From Rhodobacter sp. SGA-6-6 (GTDB lineage Bacteria; Pseudomonadota; Alphaproteobacteria; Rhodobacterales; Rhodobacteraceae): 64,000 nt of DNA. The stretch is from the NCBI RefSeq assembly GCF_011043545.1, contig NZ_JAAKGP010000010.1, positions 35,584 through 99,583 of the forward strand, written 5' to 3'. The notes beneath the pieces were generated by a model. That model searched no databases. It was not told the origin of the DNA and was given only the letters and a program-made list of their open reading frames with translations. The position numbers and the translations under genes were made by a program. Positions within the stretch are counted from its first letter, which is position 1; every line of letters begins with the position of its first letter. Positions 36,040 through 48,271 of this stretch are shown here, piece by piece.

Positions 36040-37183
36040 CCCGCCGGCCGCGGTGCCGCCCCTGAAGGATCTGCTGATCCTCGACTTCAGCACGCTTCTG
36101 CCGGGGCCGCTCGCCACCCTGTTCCTTGCCGATGCCGGGGCGAAGGTCGTCAAGGTCGAGCGTCCGGCGACCGGCGACGCCATGCGGGATTTCGCGCCGG
36201 CGATCGGGGATGAAGGCGTCAGCTTCGCCCTGCTGAACCGCGGCAAATCGTCGGTCGCCCTCGACTTGAAGGACCCCGGCGCGAAGGACCGGCTCCTGCC
36301 GCTTCTCAAGGCGGCCGATGTCATCGTCGAGCAGTTCAGGCCCGGCGTGATGGCGCGGCTCGGGCTGGGATACGAGGACGTGCGGGCGATCAACCCCGAC
36401 ATCATCTACTGCTCGATCACCGGATGGGGCGGTGCCGGACCCAAGGCGGACGAAGCAGGGCACGACCTGAACTACATGGCGGAGACCGGGGTCCTGGGGC
36501 TGAGCGTCGGCGCCGACGGCGCCCCCGTGCTGCCGCCGCTTCCCTCTGCCGACATTGCCGCCGGAACCTATCCGGCGATGATAAACATCCTGCTGGCGCT
36601 TCGCCGGCGCGACCGCGACGGCACCGGCTGCCGGATCGACGTCGCCATGGGCGAGAACCTGTTTCCGATGGCCTACCGGGCCGTCGGAGATGCCAAAGCC
36701 CTTCGGCACCGGCCGGTCGCCGGCGGCGACCCCCTGACCGGCGGCTCTGCGCGCTATCAGATCTACCGCACGCGGGACGACCGCTTCCTTGCGGCGGCCC
36801 CGCTGGAGGACAAGTTCTGGGCGAAGTTTGCAGCGATCATCGGCCTTCCGGCCGAGTTGATCGACGACGCCCGCGATCCCCCGGCGACGAAATCCGCCGT
36901 TGCGGCCCTGATCGCCGGGCGGGACGCCGCGGAATGGGCTGCCGCCTTCGCCGGCGCGGATGTCTGCTGCTCTGTCGTGCTTTCCTTCGAGGAAGCCCTG
37001 CGCGACCCCCATTGGGCCGCCCGGGGCGTCTTCGACCGCCGGATCGGGATCGCGGACCGGGTCGTTCCGGCCCTGCCTTCGATCGTCGCGCCAGAGCTTC
37101 GCGCAGAAGACACCGCGTCCCATGCCCCGTCTCTGGGAGAAGCAAACGGGGCTCTTCTCGGGCGGGACCCGGAACCGATCTGA
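36002..37183 (+). CDS. CaiB/BaiF (family III) CoA-transferase
   Basis: A 393-residue family III CoA-transferase, which moves CoA from one acyl-CoA to another acid through a bound aspartyl-CoA intermediate. The N-terminal LDFSTLLPGPLATLFLADAG segment (residues 27-46), VEQFRPGVMARLGLGYEDV and the catalytic Asp in AGHDLNYMAETG (near residue 157) are present. It starts inside the end of tetR (38-bp overlap, different frame) and is probably cotranscribed with it. It offers an energy-sparing activation route parallel to the operon's CoA ligase. An ATG-proximal extension of about 15 residues may not be real. Confidence 0.88.
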   Translation: MGRAFRDATSLPSPPAAVPPLKDLLILDFSTLLPGPLATLFLADAGAKVVKVERPATGDAMRDFAPAIGDEGVSFALLNRGKSSVALDLKDPGAKDRLLPLLKAADVIVEQFRPGVMARLGLGYEDVRAINPDIIYCSITGWGGAGPKADEAGHDLNYMAETGVLGLSVGADGAPVLPPLPSADIAAGTYPAMINILLALRRRDRDGTGCRIDVAMGENLFPMAYRAVGDAKALRHRPVAGGDPLTGGSARYQIYRTRDDRFLAAAPLEDKFWAKFAAIIGLPAELIDDARDPPATKSAVAALIAGRDAAEWAAAFAGADVCCSVVLSFEEALRDPHWAARGVFDRRIGIADRVVPALPSIVAPELRAEDTASHAPSLGEANGALLGRDPEPI

Positions 37184-37198
37184 TCCCGTCCGGGCCCT

Positions 37199-39157
37199 CT
37201 ATCCCGGCATCCCCTCGGCCCGCCGCCGCTCGGTCAAGCGTTTCACCAGATGGTCGACGGCAAGGCCCATGAAGGCCACTGCCAGCCCCAGCACCATCCC
37301 CTTGCCGACATCGGTGGCCGACAGCGCGCGCTGCAGCTCCTGCCCCAGGTCCTGGGTGCCGATGAAGGCCGCGATGATCACCATGAACAGCGAGAACATC
37401 ACCGACTGGTTCACCCCCACCATCATCACCGGCAGCGCGAAGGGCAGGCGGACGTGCCACAGCATCTGCTGCCGGGTGGCGCCGCTCATCTGCGCGGCCT
37501 CGACCAGTTCGGCGGGAACGCCGCGCAGGCCCTCGATGGTGTAGCGGATCAGGGGAACGGCGGCGAAGGTGACGACGGCGGCGACCACGGCCACGTCGTT
37601 CACCCCGAACAGCATCACCACCGGGATCAGGTAGATGAAGCTGGGGAAGGTCTGCGCCGTGTCGCAAAGCAGCAGCACCCGGCGGGCGCGGGCATCGCTG
37701 CGCGTGGCCCATATCCCCAGCGGAAAGCCGATCATCGCGGCGATCAGCACCGAGAAGCCGACCATGTAGACGGTGATCATCGCCCGGTCCCACCAGCCCG
37801 ACAGGGCGATCAGCCCGAAGAACCCCAGCATGACGAGGGCCGAGCGCAGCCCGCCGATGGCCCATCCCGCCGCCGCGAGGGCCAGCAGCACCGCCGAGAA
37901 CGGCAGCCACAGCATCCCGTCGCGCAGCGGGATCAGCAGCCAGGTAATCAGGAACCAGCGCAGCCAGGTGGTGACCGGATCGACAAGGCGGATGAACCCG
38001 TCGACCAGCGCGTCCAGCGGCCCGGCGATGCTCAGCGCCTGCCGGCGCGGCACCTCGGCCAGCAGCGGCACCGCCTGCGCCAGCACGAAGGCGGCCACCA
38101 CGGCCAGCGCCCAGACCACCAGCACCGGATGGCGGCGCACCCAGGTCCGGCCCTCGTCATGGTGCACCGGCTGGCGCATCGCCCAGGCCTTCGACAGCCG
38201 GTCCAGCACCACGGCGATCAGCACGATGGTGATGCCGATCTCGACCGAAAGCCCGATCTTCAGCGCCTGCAACAGTTGCAACAGCTTCTGCCCGAGGCCG
38301 GGCATCCCGATGAAACTGGCCAGCACCACCATGGCCAGGCATTGCATGATGACCTGGTTGACGCCGATCAGGATCTCGGTCCGCGCCGTCGGCAGCCGGA
38401 CCGAGCGCAAAAGCTGCCAGGGCGTGGCGCCCCCCATCCGTCCGGCCTCGACCACCTCTTCCGGCACCTTGCGCAGGCCAAGCTCGGTCATGCGGATCAT
38501 CGGCGGGACAGAGAAGATGATGGTGACGATCGCCCCCGCCTTCGGCCCGACGCCGATGAAGACCACGACCGGGATCATGTAGGCGAAATGCGGCAGGCTC
38601 TGCGCGATGTTCAGGATCGGGTTCATCGCCCGCGCGGCCCAGGTCCAGCGCCAGGCGGCGATTCCCACCACAAGGCCCAGCAGGATCGAGAAAGGCGCCG
38701 CGACGACGATGACCGACAGCGTCTCCATCGCCCATTGCCACTGGCCCATGACCGCGATCCAGACGAAGGTGCCGCCCGACAGCGCCGCCAGCCGCCAGCC
38801 GCCGAGCGCCCAGCCGAGTGCCGCCATCGAAATCGCCACCACCGACCACGGCAGCGGCCCGATCCGGGGCCAGCGGTTCTTGCCGTAAAGCAGGTTCGCC
38901 GTCACATCCAGCAGCCATTCCAGCATCGCGGCGAAGGCGCGGGTCACCTGCATCAACCCCAGGTCGTCGCGCAGGAAGGCGAAGACGGCGTTGATCCAGT
39001 CGGCGAAGGGCAGGATCAGTCCTTCCGGCGGACGCATCAGCCCCGCGGGCAGCAGATTGCGGCCGATCACCAGCAGAAGGGCGGTGCCCAGCAGGATCAG
39101 CGCCACGCGGGGGCCGGTTCCGGTCCTGGCAAGCGGGATGCGTTCGGCAAGGCTCAT
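37199..39157 (-). CDS. Double-domain ProW/TmoW-like ABC transporter permease
   Basis: A 652-residue fusion of two ProW-type permease domains. The first has its coupling-loop region ELGLRKVPEEVVEAGRMGGAT at about residues 225-245; the second has the parallel IEGLRGVPAELVEAAQMSGAT at about 545-565. Each half has roughly six helices. It would form the whole channel of a quaternary-amine importer. The start at 39157 overlaps the ATPase stop by 4 bp. Large fused permeases of this kind occur in roseobacter betaine/TMAO importers (TmoW), which the adjacent Tor regulators also suggest. Substrate is inference. Confidence 0.87.
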   Translation of the reverse strand: MSLAERIPLARTGTGPRVALILLGTALLLVIGRNLLPAGLMRPPEGLILPFADWINAVFAFLRDDLGLMQVTRAFAAMLEWLLDVTANLLYGKNRWPRIGPLPWSVVAISMAALGWALGGWRLAALSGGTFVWIAVMGQWQWAMETLSVIVVAAPFSILLGLVVGIAAWRWTWAARAMNPILNIAQSLPHFAYMIPVVVFIGVGPKAGAIVTIIFSVPPMIRMTELGLRKVPEEVVEAGRMGGATPWQLLRSVRLPTARTEILIGVNQVIMQCLAMVVLASFIGMPGLGQKLLQLLQALKIGLSVEIGITIVLIAVVLDRLSKAWAMRQPVHHDEGRTWVRRHPVLVVWALAVVAAFVLAQAVPLLAEVPRRQALSIAGPLDALVDGFIRLVDPVTTWLRWFLITWLLIPLRDGMLWLPFSAVLLALAAAGWAIGGLRSALVMLGFFGLIALSGWWDRAMITVYMVGFSVLIAAMIGFPLGIWATRSDARARRVLLLCDTAQTFPSFIYLIPVVMLFGVNDVAVVAAVVTFAAVPLIRYTIEGLRGVPAELVEAAQMSGATRQQMLWHVRLPFALPVMMVGVNQSVMFSLFMVIIAAFIGTQDLGQELQRALSATDVGKGMVLGLAVAFMGLAVDHLVKRLTERRRAEGMPG

Positions 39158-40209
39158 GCGGCCCCCCCGAGCAGGATGTCCAGCGCCTTCGCCCGTTCCA
39201 GCACGCCCGTGGTGCGGCCCGCCGCGTCGGCCACCGGAATCCAGTCGCGGCTGTCGTTGACCAGCTGGCGCGCCAGCTCGCGCAGGGTCTGCCCGCCCGG
39301 CAGCGACGGGCCTTCGACCGGCTGGCCCGTGGGCGCGGCAAGGCCCGAGGCGCGCAGCACCCGGGCGCGGTCGATCTCGGCGGTGAAGCGGGCGACGTAA
39401 TCGGTGGCCGGGGACAGCACGATCCGGTCGGGGGTGTCGCATTGCTCGACCCTGCCGTCCTTCATGATGGCGATGCGGTCGGCAAGGCGGAGGGCCTCGT
39501 CGAAGTCGTGGGTGATGAAAATGATGGTCTTCCTCAGCATCCCCTTCAGCCGCAGGAATTCGTCCTGCATCTCGCGCCGGATCAGCGGGTCCAGAGCCGA
39601 GAACGGCTCGTCCAGGAACCAGATGTCGGGCTCCACCGCCAGGCTGCGGGCGATGCCGACGCGCTGCTGCTGGCCGCCCGACAGCTCGCGCGGGAAATAG
39701 CTTTCGCGGCCCTTCAGGCCCACCAGCGCCAGCATCTCGCGCGCCCGCTCGATACGCGACCGCCGGTCCTGGCCGCGCATCTCCAGCGGGAAGGCGACGT
39801 TCTCCAGCGCGTTGCGGTTCGGCAGCAGGCCGAAGCTCTGGAACACCATGCCCATCTTGCGGCGGCGCAGGTCGATCAGCTCCGCCTCGCTCAGCCTGCC
39901 GATCTCGCGCCCCTCGACCAGAATCTCGCCCGAGGTGATCTCGTTCAGCCGCGACAGGCAGCGCACCAGCGTCGACTTGCCGGAGCCGGAGAGCCCCATC
40001 ACCACCAGCATCTCGCCGGGCATCACGTCCAGCGTCACGTCATGGACGGCGACGACATGGCCCTGCGGCCGGGCATCGGGGTCGAGCCGCAGTTCGGCCC
40101 GCGCCGCCTGCGGGCGCGGCCCGAAGATCTTCCAGACGTTGCGGCAGGAAATGACGGGATCGGCTGGGCCCTGCGGGGCCGGGGCGGAGAGGACTTGGGT
40201 CACGGGCAT
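39154..40209 (-). CDS. Glycine betaine/proline (or TMAO)-type ABC transporter ATP-binding protein
   Basis: A 351-residue ProV-like ATPase: Walker A GLSGSGKS (about 72-79), VFQSFGLLPNRNALENVAFPLE, signature LSGGQQQR and Walker B IWFLDEP, then FITHDFDEAL. The N-terminal NVWKIFGP motif is typical of ProV/OpuAA. The C-terminal about 60 residues are a single CBS-like segment, shorter than the tandem CBS pair of OpuA sensors. It starts 97 bp after the binding-protein stop, with a hairpin between, and overlaps the permease gene by 4 bp. Confidence 0.9.
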   Translation of the reverse strand: MPVTQVLSAPAPQGPADPVISCRNVWKIFGPRPQAARAELRLDPDARPQGHVVAVHDVTLDVMPGEMLVVMGLSGSGKSTLVRCLSRLNEITSGEILVEGREIGRLSEAELIDLRRRKMGMVFQSFGLLPNRNALENVAFPLEMRGQDRRSRIERAREMLALVGLKGRESYFPRELSGGQQQRVGIARSLAVEPDIWFLDEPFSALDPLIRREMQDEFLRLKGMLRKTIIFITHDFDEALRLADRIAIMKDGRVEQCDTPDRIVLSPATDYVARFTAEIDRARVLRASGLAAPTGQPVEGPSLPGGQTLRELARQLVNDSRDWIPVADAAGRTTGVLERAKALDILLGGAA

Positions 40210-40224
40210 TTCTTTCCGATGGAA

Positions 40225-40259
40225 CGGACCCGCCCCGATGCAAGGACAGGGGCGGGCCG
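40225..40259 (-). promoter_or_regulatory. Intercistronic hairpin after the ProX/TmoX-like gene
   Basis: CCCGCCCC (40229-40236) pairs with GGGGCGGG (40249-40256), extended by CGG/CCG across one bulged A. It lies between the binding-protein gene and the ATPase gene and probably stabilises or attenuates the polycistronic mRNA. Confidence 0.5.
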
Positions 40260-40305
40260 GGTTCAGATCAGGAGGCTGCGGGGCCTTTGCCGGCCCGCGC
40301 AGGTC

Positions 40306-42156
<1,851 letters not shown>

Positions 42157-42184
<28 letters not shown>

Positions 42185-45069
42185 TCCCCGATCCGGTCGA
42201 GCGCCTGTTCCAGCGCGGCCCGCGCCTCGCCCGCCCGCCGCGGCAGGGTGGCGAGGGTGGCATCGAGCGCGGCCCCGTCGCCGCCGTCGCGCGCCAGCCG
42301 GTCGATCCGTTGCAGGTCCGCGACAAGGCGCGGCAGGTCGAAGTTCCCCGCCGCGCTGCCCAGCTGATGCGCCTCGCGCGACAGCCGGGCAAGATCGCCG
42401 TCCCGATGCGCGGCAAGGATCGCCTCCAGCCCGGGGCCGATCTGGTCGAGGAAGAGACGGGTCAGCCCGGCCACGGTTTCGGCCGGCAGGTCGGCCAGCG
42501 CCGCGGCCAGCACATCCCTGCCCTCCCCCTCCGCCGTCGCGCCGCTGGCGACGGCCAGCGCCCGCGCCAGCCGCTCCGGCGACAGCGGCTTGGCCACCAT
42601 CGCCGACATCCCGGCCTCCAGGTTGGCCGCGACCGCCGCGCCGCCGACATGGGCGGACAGCCCGATCACAGGGACAGCGGCGCGGGCCGGATCGGCCAGG
42701 GCGCGGATGCGCCGCGTCGCCTCGGTCCCCGAGATGCCGGGCAGGTTCACATCCATCAGCACCGCGTCGAAATCCTGCTGCGCGGCAAGGGCGACCGCCT
42801 CCTCGCCCGTGGCGACCATGGTCAGGTGGTGGCCCATCGGCGCCAGATGCGCCTCGGCCACCATGCGGTTGATCGGGTGATCCTCCACCACCAGAAGCGA
42901 CAGCGGCCGGATCGCGGGCAGCGGCGCGGGGGTCTCGGCCGGCGCGGCCCGCCCCTCCGGCAGGTGCAGCTCCAGCGTGAAGACGGCGCCCTCGCCCGGG
43001 CGGCTGTCGACCGAAAGGCGGCCGCCCATGGCCGTGGCGAAGCGGCGGCAGATCGCCAGCCCCAGGCCGGTGCCGCCGAACTGCCGGGCGGTCTGGCCGT
43101 CCTCCTGCTCGAACGGCTCGAAGATGCGCTCCAGCGCGGCGGGGCCGATGCCCTTGCCGGTGTCGCTGACCCGGAAGGTCAGGTCATGCCCGTCCTGCGC
43201 GGGTGTGGCGGTCAGATGCAGCGCCACCTCGCCCGCAGCGGTGAACTTGATCGCATTGGACAAAAGGTTGATCAGGATCTGCCGCAGCCGCCCCCGGTCG
43301 CCAAGGACGAAACCGGGCATCGGGTCCGGCAGGTCGATGCGGAAGCCAAGCCCCTTCTGCCGCGCGACCGGCGCCAGCAGCCCTTCCGCATCGCGGACCA
43401 CCTCGGCCAGCGAGAAGCTTTCGCGGCGGGCGGGCTCGGCGCCGGTCTCGTCGCGGATGAAGTCGAGGATGTCGCCCAGGATCACCATCAGCCGGTCGCT
43501 GGATTGTTCCAGCGCCGCAAGCCGCTCGCTCTGGACCCGGCTCAGCCCGTCGCGCGGCAGGCCCCGCAGCATCCCGAGGACCCCGTTCATCGGGGTGCGT
43601 ATCTCGTGGCTCATCATCGCCAGGAATTCGGATTTCGCCCGATCCGCCGCCTCGGCCCGTTCGCGCGCCACGGCATGGGCCGAAACCTCGCGGCGCAGGC
43701 TTTCGGTCTGCGCATCGACAAGGCTCTGCAACTCGTTCCGGTGCTGGTGCAGTTCGGCCAGGTGGCGGACGCGTTCCTCCTCCAGCGCGCGGTTCTGCAG
43801 CGCCTGCTGGCGGAAGACCTCGACCGCGCGCTCCATCCCGGCGATCTCGTCGCCGCCGCGGGGATGCACCGGGTCGCCGATATGCCCTTCGGCCAGCCGG
43901 CCCATCGACAGCGACAGCCGGTCCAGTCGGCGGGTGATGTTGCCGCGCACGTAGAACCACAGCACGGCAAGCGAGACCACCAGCGCGGTGGCCGCGCCCC
44001 AGGTCTGCAGGCGGCTGGTCAGGCTCAGCGCGGACTGCACCTCTTCCCCCGCCGCCGTGGCACGATCCTGGACCGAGGCGGCCAGCACCGCCGCCCCCTG
44101 GTCGAGCCGCGCCGCCGCCTCCAGCACGGTGGCCTGCGCCGCCTCGATCCGGCTGTCGAGGCCCAGCAGGGTTTCCGTCGCGTCCAGCACGTCGGGCGCC
44201 CCTGCCCCGCGTGCGCCGGGGGTGCGCGCCAGACCCGAGCGGATCGGCGTCAGCAGCGCCAGCGCCCGGTTGGCGCGCACCGGGTCCGGGATGGTCTGCA
44301 CCCTGCGGCCGACGATGGCCAGCCGGCGGTCCATCTCGGCCCGGATCGCGGCAAGCTCGGCTTCGCCCCCGGCCCCGCGTTCGGTCAGGGCAGCCAGGCG
44401 GTTCAGCAGCAGCCCCAGTTCCGAAGCCTGCGCCCGCAGCTCGAACATCAGGCTCAGCTGGAACAGGTCGACCTCCATCAGCTTGTCCAGCGCCGCCAGC
44501 CGCGCCTCGGCCGCCGCCTCGCCCGCGCCGTCGATCTCGTAGAGGTTCGAGATCACCGCCGAGGCGGCGGCCTCGGCATTGGCCACCAGCGTATCGGCGA
44601 TGCCGCCCAGTTCGGCCGCCGCGGCCAGCCCCTCGTCGAGCCGCTGGCGCAGGCTGGCGCGGGCAAGGATGCGGCGCTGCACCACCAGGTCCAGCACGCC
44701 GATGGCAAGGCGCAGGTCGGCCACGGCATCGGCCAGCGCGTCGATGGCCTCGGGGTCGGTCACCCGGTAGCGCGCGATCCTGGCGTTCATCAGATCGGTC
44801 TGGCCCATCAGCCAGGCCGTGCGCTCGCGCCGTTCGTCCTCGGTGCGCACGGCCGAGAGTTCCGGCGCCACCGCTACGATCCGGGCGCTGGCCTCGGTGA
44901 AGCCGCGCACGTCGGCCAGCGCCGGGATGGTCTGCCCGGTAACCGCCTCCTGCGTGCGGGCGACGCTGCGCAGCTCCAGCCAGCCCGCCAGCCCCGCCGC
45001 CGCCGGCAGGCCGACGATGACGAGAAAGGCCAGCAGCAGCTTCGCGCCCAGTCCGGTGCCGCGCCACAT
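42157..45069 (-). CDS. torS: Hybrid sensor histidine kinase with receiver and HPt domains (TorS-like)
   Basis: A 970-residue tripartite kinase. It has a membrane helix near residues 9-29, a long helical periplasmic sensor region, a second helix near 345-365, then HAMP and coiled coil. The dimerisation domain has the phospho-His in MSHEIRTPMNG (about 486), with ATPase boxes NLLSNAIKF, DTGKGIG and GGTGLGLAI. A receiver carries Asp in VLMDVNLPG (about 773) and an HPt domain carries His in AHQLGSAAGN (about 901). This HK-REC-HPt order is TorS-like. The ATG at 45069 follows a purine-rich AGGAAG. It diverges from the torT-like gene and converges on the regulator gene. Confidence 0.88.
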
Positions 45070-45144
45070 CTTCCTGTTTCCCCCTTTCCTCCGGGCCGGT
45101 TTGCGGGAAAGGTTGCACGGAACCGCCGCGAGGCCACGCGAAAA

Positions 45145-46221
45145 ATGCGCCTGCCGATCCTGACCCTGCTGCTGGCCCTGGCCGCGCCCCTTCGGGCCGA
45201 GACCTGGGAGCTGGAGGTTCCCCGCATCCCGATGGACGACGCCAGCCCGACCGACCCGCTGTCCTACCGGCCGCTGGAACGGGCGTCGCAGCCCTGGAAG
45301 CTGTGCATCCTCTATCCGCATCTGAAGGACGCCTACTGGCTGAGCGTGAACCACGGCATGGCGGACGAGGCGGCACGGCTCGGCGTCGGCTTCACGCTGT
45401 ATGAGGCGGGCGGCTATCCCAACCTCGCCCGCCAGATCGAGCAGGCCGAGGCCTGCGCCGCCTCGGGCGCCGATGCGCTGATCGTCGGGACGGTCTCCTG
45501 GGACGGGCTGACCCCGGTGCTGCGGCGGATTTCCGAACGGATCCCGGTGATCGCCGCGGTGAACGACATCGCGCCGGAAGGGATCGCCGCCAAGTCCAGC
45601 GTGCCCTGGCGCGAGATGGGGGCAGCCGCCGGCCGCGTGCTGGCCGAACGCCATCCCAAGGGCAGCGCGCCGGTCGACGTGGCCTGGTTCCCCGGCCCCG
45701 AGGGTGCGGGCTGGGTGCGGTTCGTCGAGGAAGGCTTCCGCGAGGCCATCGCCGGCAGTTCCGCCCGGGTGGTGGCGGTCAAGCACGGCGACACCGGCCG
45801 GGAAGAGCAGGTCCTGCTGATCGAGGAGGTTCTCGATGAGGTGGACCATATCGACTACCTGGTCGGCAGCGGCCCGATGGCCGAGGCGGCGGTCTCGATC
45901 CTGCGGTCGCGCGGGCGCGGGGGGATCGGCGTGATCTCGGACTACATGACCCATGCCGTGCACCGCGGGATCCGGCGCGGGCGCATCATCGCCGCCCCCA
46001 GCGACTTCCCGGTGATGCAGGGGCGGCTGGCGGTGGAGATGGCGGTGCGCGCGATCGAGGGCAAGCTGGTCGTGCGCCATGCCGGCCCCCGCATCGTCAC
46101 CGTGACCGGGGAGAATATCGGCAGCTACGACGCGGCGAACACGCTGGCCCCCGCCGACTTCACCCCGGTCTTCTCGGCGGAGCCGTCCCGAACCGGCGGA
46201 GATGTTTCCCCTGCGGAATAA
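45145..46221 (+). CDS. torT: Periplasmic TMAO-sensing-type protein (TorT-like)
   Basis: A 358-residue periplasmic-binding-fold protein with a signal peptide (MRLPILTLLLALAAPLRA). The segment KLCILYPHLKDAYWLSVNHGM (about 52-72) and the YEAGGYPNLARQIEQAEACAASGADALIVG region match TorT. TorT binds TMAO and docks to the TorS sensor domain. The ATG at 45145 is 75 bp from the divergent kinase start. A defective binding-protein gene follows 66 bp downstream. Assignment rests on fold, neighbours and recalled family features. Confidence 0.85.
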   Translation: MRLPILTLLLALAAPLRAETWELEVPRIPMDDASPTDPLSYRPLERASQPWKLCILYPHLKDAYWLSVNHGMADEAARLGVGFTLYEAGGYPNLARQIEQAEACAASGADALIVGTVSWDGLTPVLRRISERIPVIAAVNDIAPEGIAAKSSVPWREMGAAAGRVLAERHPKGSAPVDVAWFPGPEGAGWVRFVEEGFREAIAGSSARVVAVKHGDTGREEQVLLIEEVLDEVDHIDYLVGSGPMAEAAVSILRSRGRGGIGVISDYMTHAVHRGIRRGRIIAAPSDFPVMQGRLAVEMAVRAIEGKLVVRHAGPRIVTVTGENIGSYDAANTLAPADFTPVFSAEPSRTGGDVSPAE

Positions 46222-46287
46222 TGTTTGACAGTCGGTGCCGGCGCCGCCCCTAATGGCGCGATCCCTTCCCCGGACCCGTTGCCAGAG

Positions 46288-47592
46288 ATGTTCATCCGCG
46301 AAAGCCCCCGCGTCAGGCGGTTCCGGCCCGGCTGGTTCAGCCGCCGCGGGCTGATCGGCTCCGGCCTCGGGATGCTGGGCACGGGCCTGCTGCCGGGACG
46401 GCTGCGGGCCGGCGGCAAAAGCGTGCGGATCGGGCTTCTCGGCCCGCTCAGCGGCCCGGTCGCGGCCTGGGGCAAGCCCGGGTTGGACGGCAGCCTCCTG
46501 CGCGCGGAATGGATCAACGCCGAAGGCGGCATCCGCATCGGCGGCGAGAGCCTTCCCGTCGAGATCGTGGCCTTCGACGACGAATACGACCCCGCCCTGG
46601 CCCGGATCGGCGCAAGGCGGCTGATCCGGGACGAGGGCGTCAGCTTCATCATGATGCTGGGCGGCGACAGCTGGCCCGGGGTCGAGCCGGTCGTGCAGGA
46701 GAGCGGGATGCTCTGCTCGACCCTGCTGCCCTCGGACCTCGGCCCCACGACGACGACGCTGATCGCGCCCGCCGAGGTGCATCCGGTCTACAATGTCACC
46801 GGGGTCGACTGGCTGGCGCGCAACCGGCCGCATCTGAAGACCGCCGCGATCTGCGCGCAGGACGATGTCTTCGGCCTGCCCTCGGTCGCCACCTATCTGG
46901 CGGCCTTCGAGGCGGCGGGCATCCGCATGACCGGCGAGCCGCTGTTCTTCGACCCCGCCACCGCCGATTTCGCCCCGCTGGTCCGGCGGATGCTGTCCGG
47001 CGGGCCGCAGATCGTCTGCCTCGACACCTGCTATCCCGACTACGTCCTGCCGATCTGCGAACAGCTGTTCCGGCAGGGCTTCGCCGGGTAGATCCTGTCC
47101 TGCACGCTGGATTTCTACGACCGGATCATCGCCCGCACCTCCGAGGAATTCATGGAAGGCACGATCTTCCAGTTCCCCGATTTCGACGATCCGGCGCTGA
47201 ACCGGCCCGGGATCGCCTTCGACCGCCCCAACGACTTCCATGCCGAATACCAGCGCCGCCATCCCGGGCAATGGAGTTCGGTCAGCTGGCAATATGCCGC
47301 GACGCTGGACCTGTGGTGCGCCGCCGCCGAGCAGGCGGGAACCGTGGCGCCGGCCGAGGTGCTGGCCGCGATGAAGGCGGGCGGCCAGCGCGCCCATGTC
47401 TTCGGCCCCGCCGAATGGTGGGGGGAGGAGATCTTCGGCATCTCGAACGCGCTGGTCGGCAACTGGCCGGTGGTCGAGCTGCAGGGGGGCAAGGCGCGGA
47501 TCCGGGAGCTGGTCTCGGTCACCGGCTGGTATGACCGCCACGGCGAGATCCTGAAGCGATACCTGGCGGCCGCGGGGATGCGGCATGACTGA
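46288..47592 (+). pseudogene. ABC-type substrate-binding protein gene interrupted by an in-frame amber codon
   Basis: The frame encodes a Peripla_BP_6 urea/amide-type binding protein of about 434 residues with a Tat-like signal (SRRGLIGSG) and the opening strand VRIGLLGPLSGP. A single TAG at 47089-47091 interrupts it after CEQLFRQGFAG. The same frame continues without any other defect (ILSCTLDFYDRII, then MEGTIFQFPDFDDPAL) to the TGA at 47590-47592. One substitution restores the gene, for example from CAG, AAG or TGG. The lesion is therefore recent, a sequencing error, or read through. A 267-residue truncation would lack the second lobe's end. It lies beside torT. Confidence 0.8.
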
Positions 47593-47846
47593 CCCCGCGC
47601 GCCCTTCGTTCCTTGCCCGGCTGCGGCTGCGCCGGCCCGAAGCCGCTGCGCACCCATCTTCGGCCCGCAGTTCGCTGTTCCATCTGCGGATGGAGCAAAA
47701 GCACCGGGCAGATTACGCGGCGGCCCGGGAAAGGACCCTCGGCACCTGCCCGCGGGCGGAGGCCGAAGAAGGCCCTGCGGCCGGGCCGGCACAACGGCAG
47801 GGAAGGCCGGAGCCCCCGACCGAGCCTTAGCGAACCGGGAACTTTG
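47593..47846. other. Intergenic stretch without a supported gene
   Basis: A plus-strand frame of 81 codons (47585-47830) begins in the end of the broken binding-protein gene, but it is Arg/Ala/Pro-rich, lacks a ribosome-binding site and looks like a G+C artefact. I see no other feature here. Confidence 0.4.
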
Positions 47847-48095
47847 CTAGCCGGCAGAATCGTCCAGCGCCCGGCGCTGCCGGATGTCCTCGGGATCGAA
47901 CTGCTCTTCAGGCCCATTGTCGTTCGGATCCTCATCGAGCGGATCGTTGCCGGGAAGGATGTTGCCCTCGTCGTCCGCGGGCAGGGTTTCGTCCTGCGGC
48001 CACGGCAGATCATCGTCGCCGCGGTCGAAGACCGGCTCGTCGGCTGGCGGCAGGTCGTTCGTCTTCGGGCTGGGAACATCCGGGGACTTGGCCAT
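47847..48095 (-). CDS. Small acidic hypothetical protein
   Basis: An 82-residue, strongly acidic and Pro/Asp-rich protein with no hydrophobic segment or Cys. It is probably disordered (FDRGDDDLPWPQDE, NDPLDEDPNDNGPEEQFDPEDI). The ATG at 48095 is preceded by a perfect AGGAGG at 6-nt spacing, which strongly supports translation; the longer open frame upstream lacks such a site. I do not recognise the family. It diverges from another small gene across 176 bp. Confidence 0.65.
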   Translation of the reverse strand: MAKSPDVPSPKTNDLPPADEPVFDRGDDDLPWPQDETLPADDEGNILPGNDPLDEDPNDNGPEEQFDPEDIRQRRALDDSAG

Positions 48096-48271
48096 GGTTT
48101 CCTCCTGATCTGTCGTCTCCGGGAACCGGAGGCTGCAAGGATCAATCCGAAAGCAGGCCCTCGGGTTCCGGCCCCCGGGGGCGCCTGGCGCGATGGGAAC
48201 ATTTGAGCACGACAGCGATTGAGGAGGTATCGGCGCTTGGCGCCGGTTCTTATCACGAGGAGTGCAAAGCC

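Noticed and set aside
47585..47830. Possible 81-residue protein after the broken binding-protein gene
   Set aside because: No ribosome-binding site, low-complexity Arg/Ala/Pro composition and no recognisable family.
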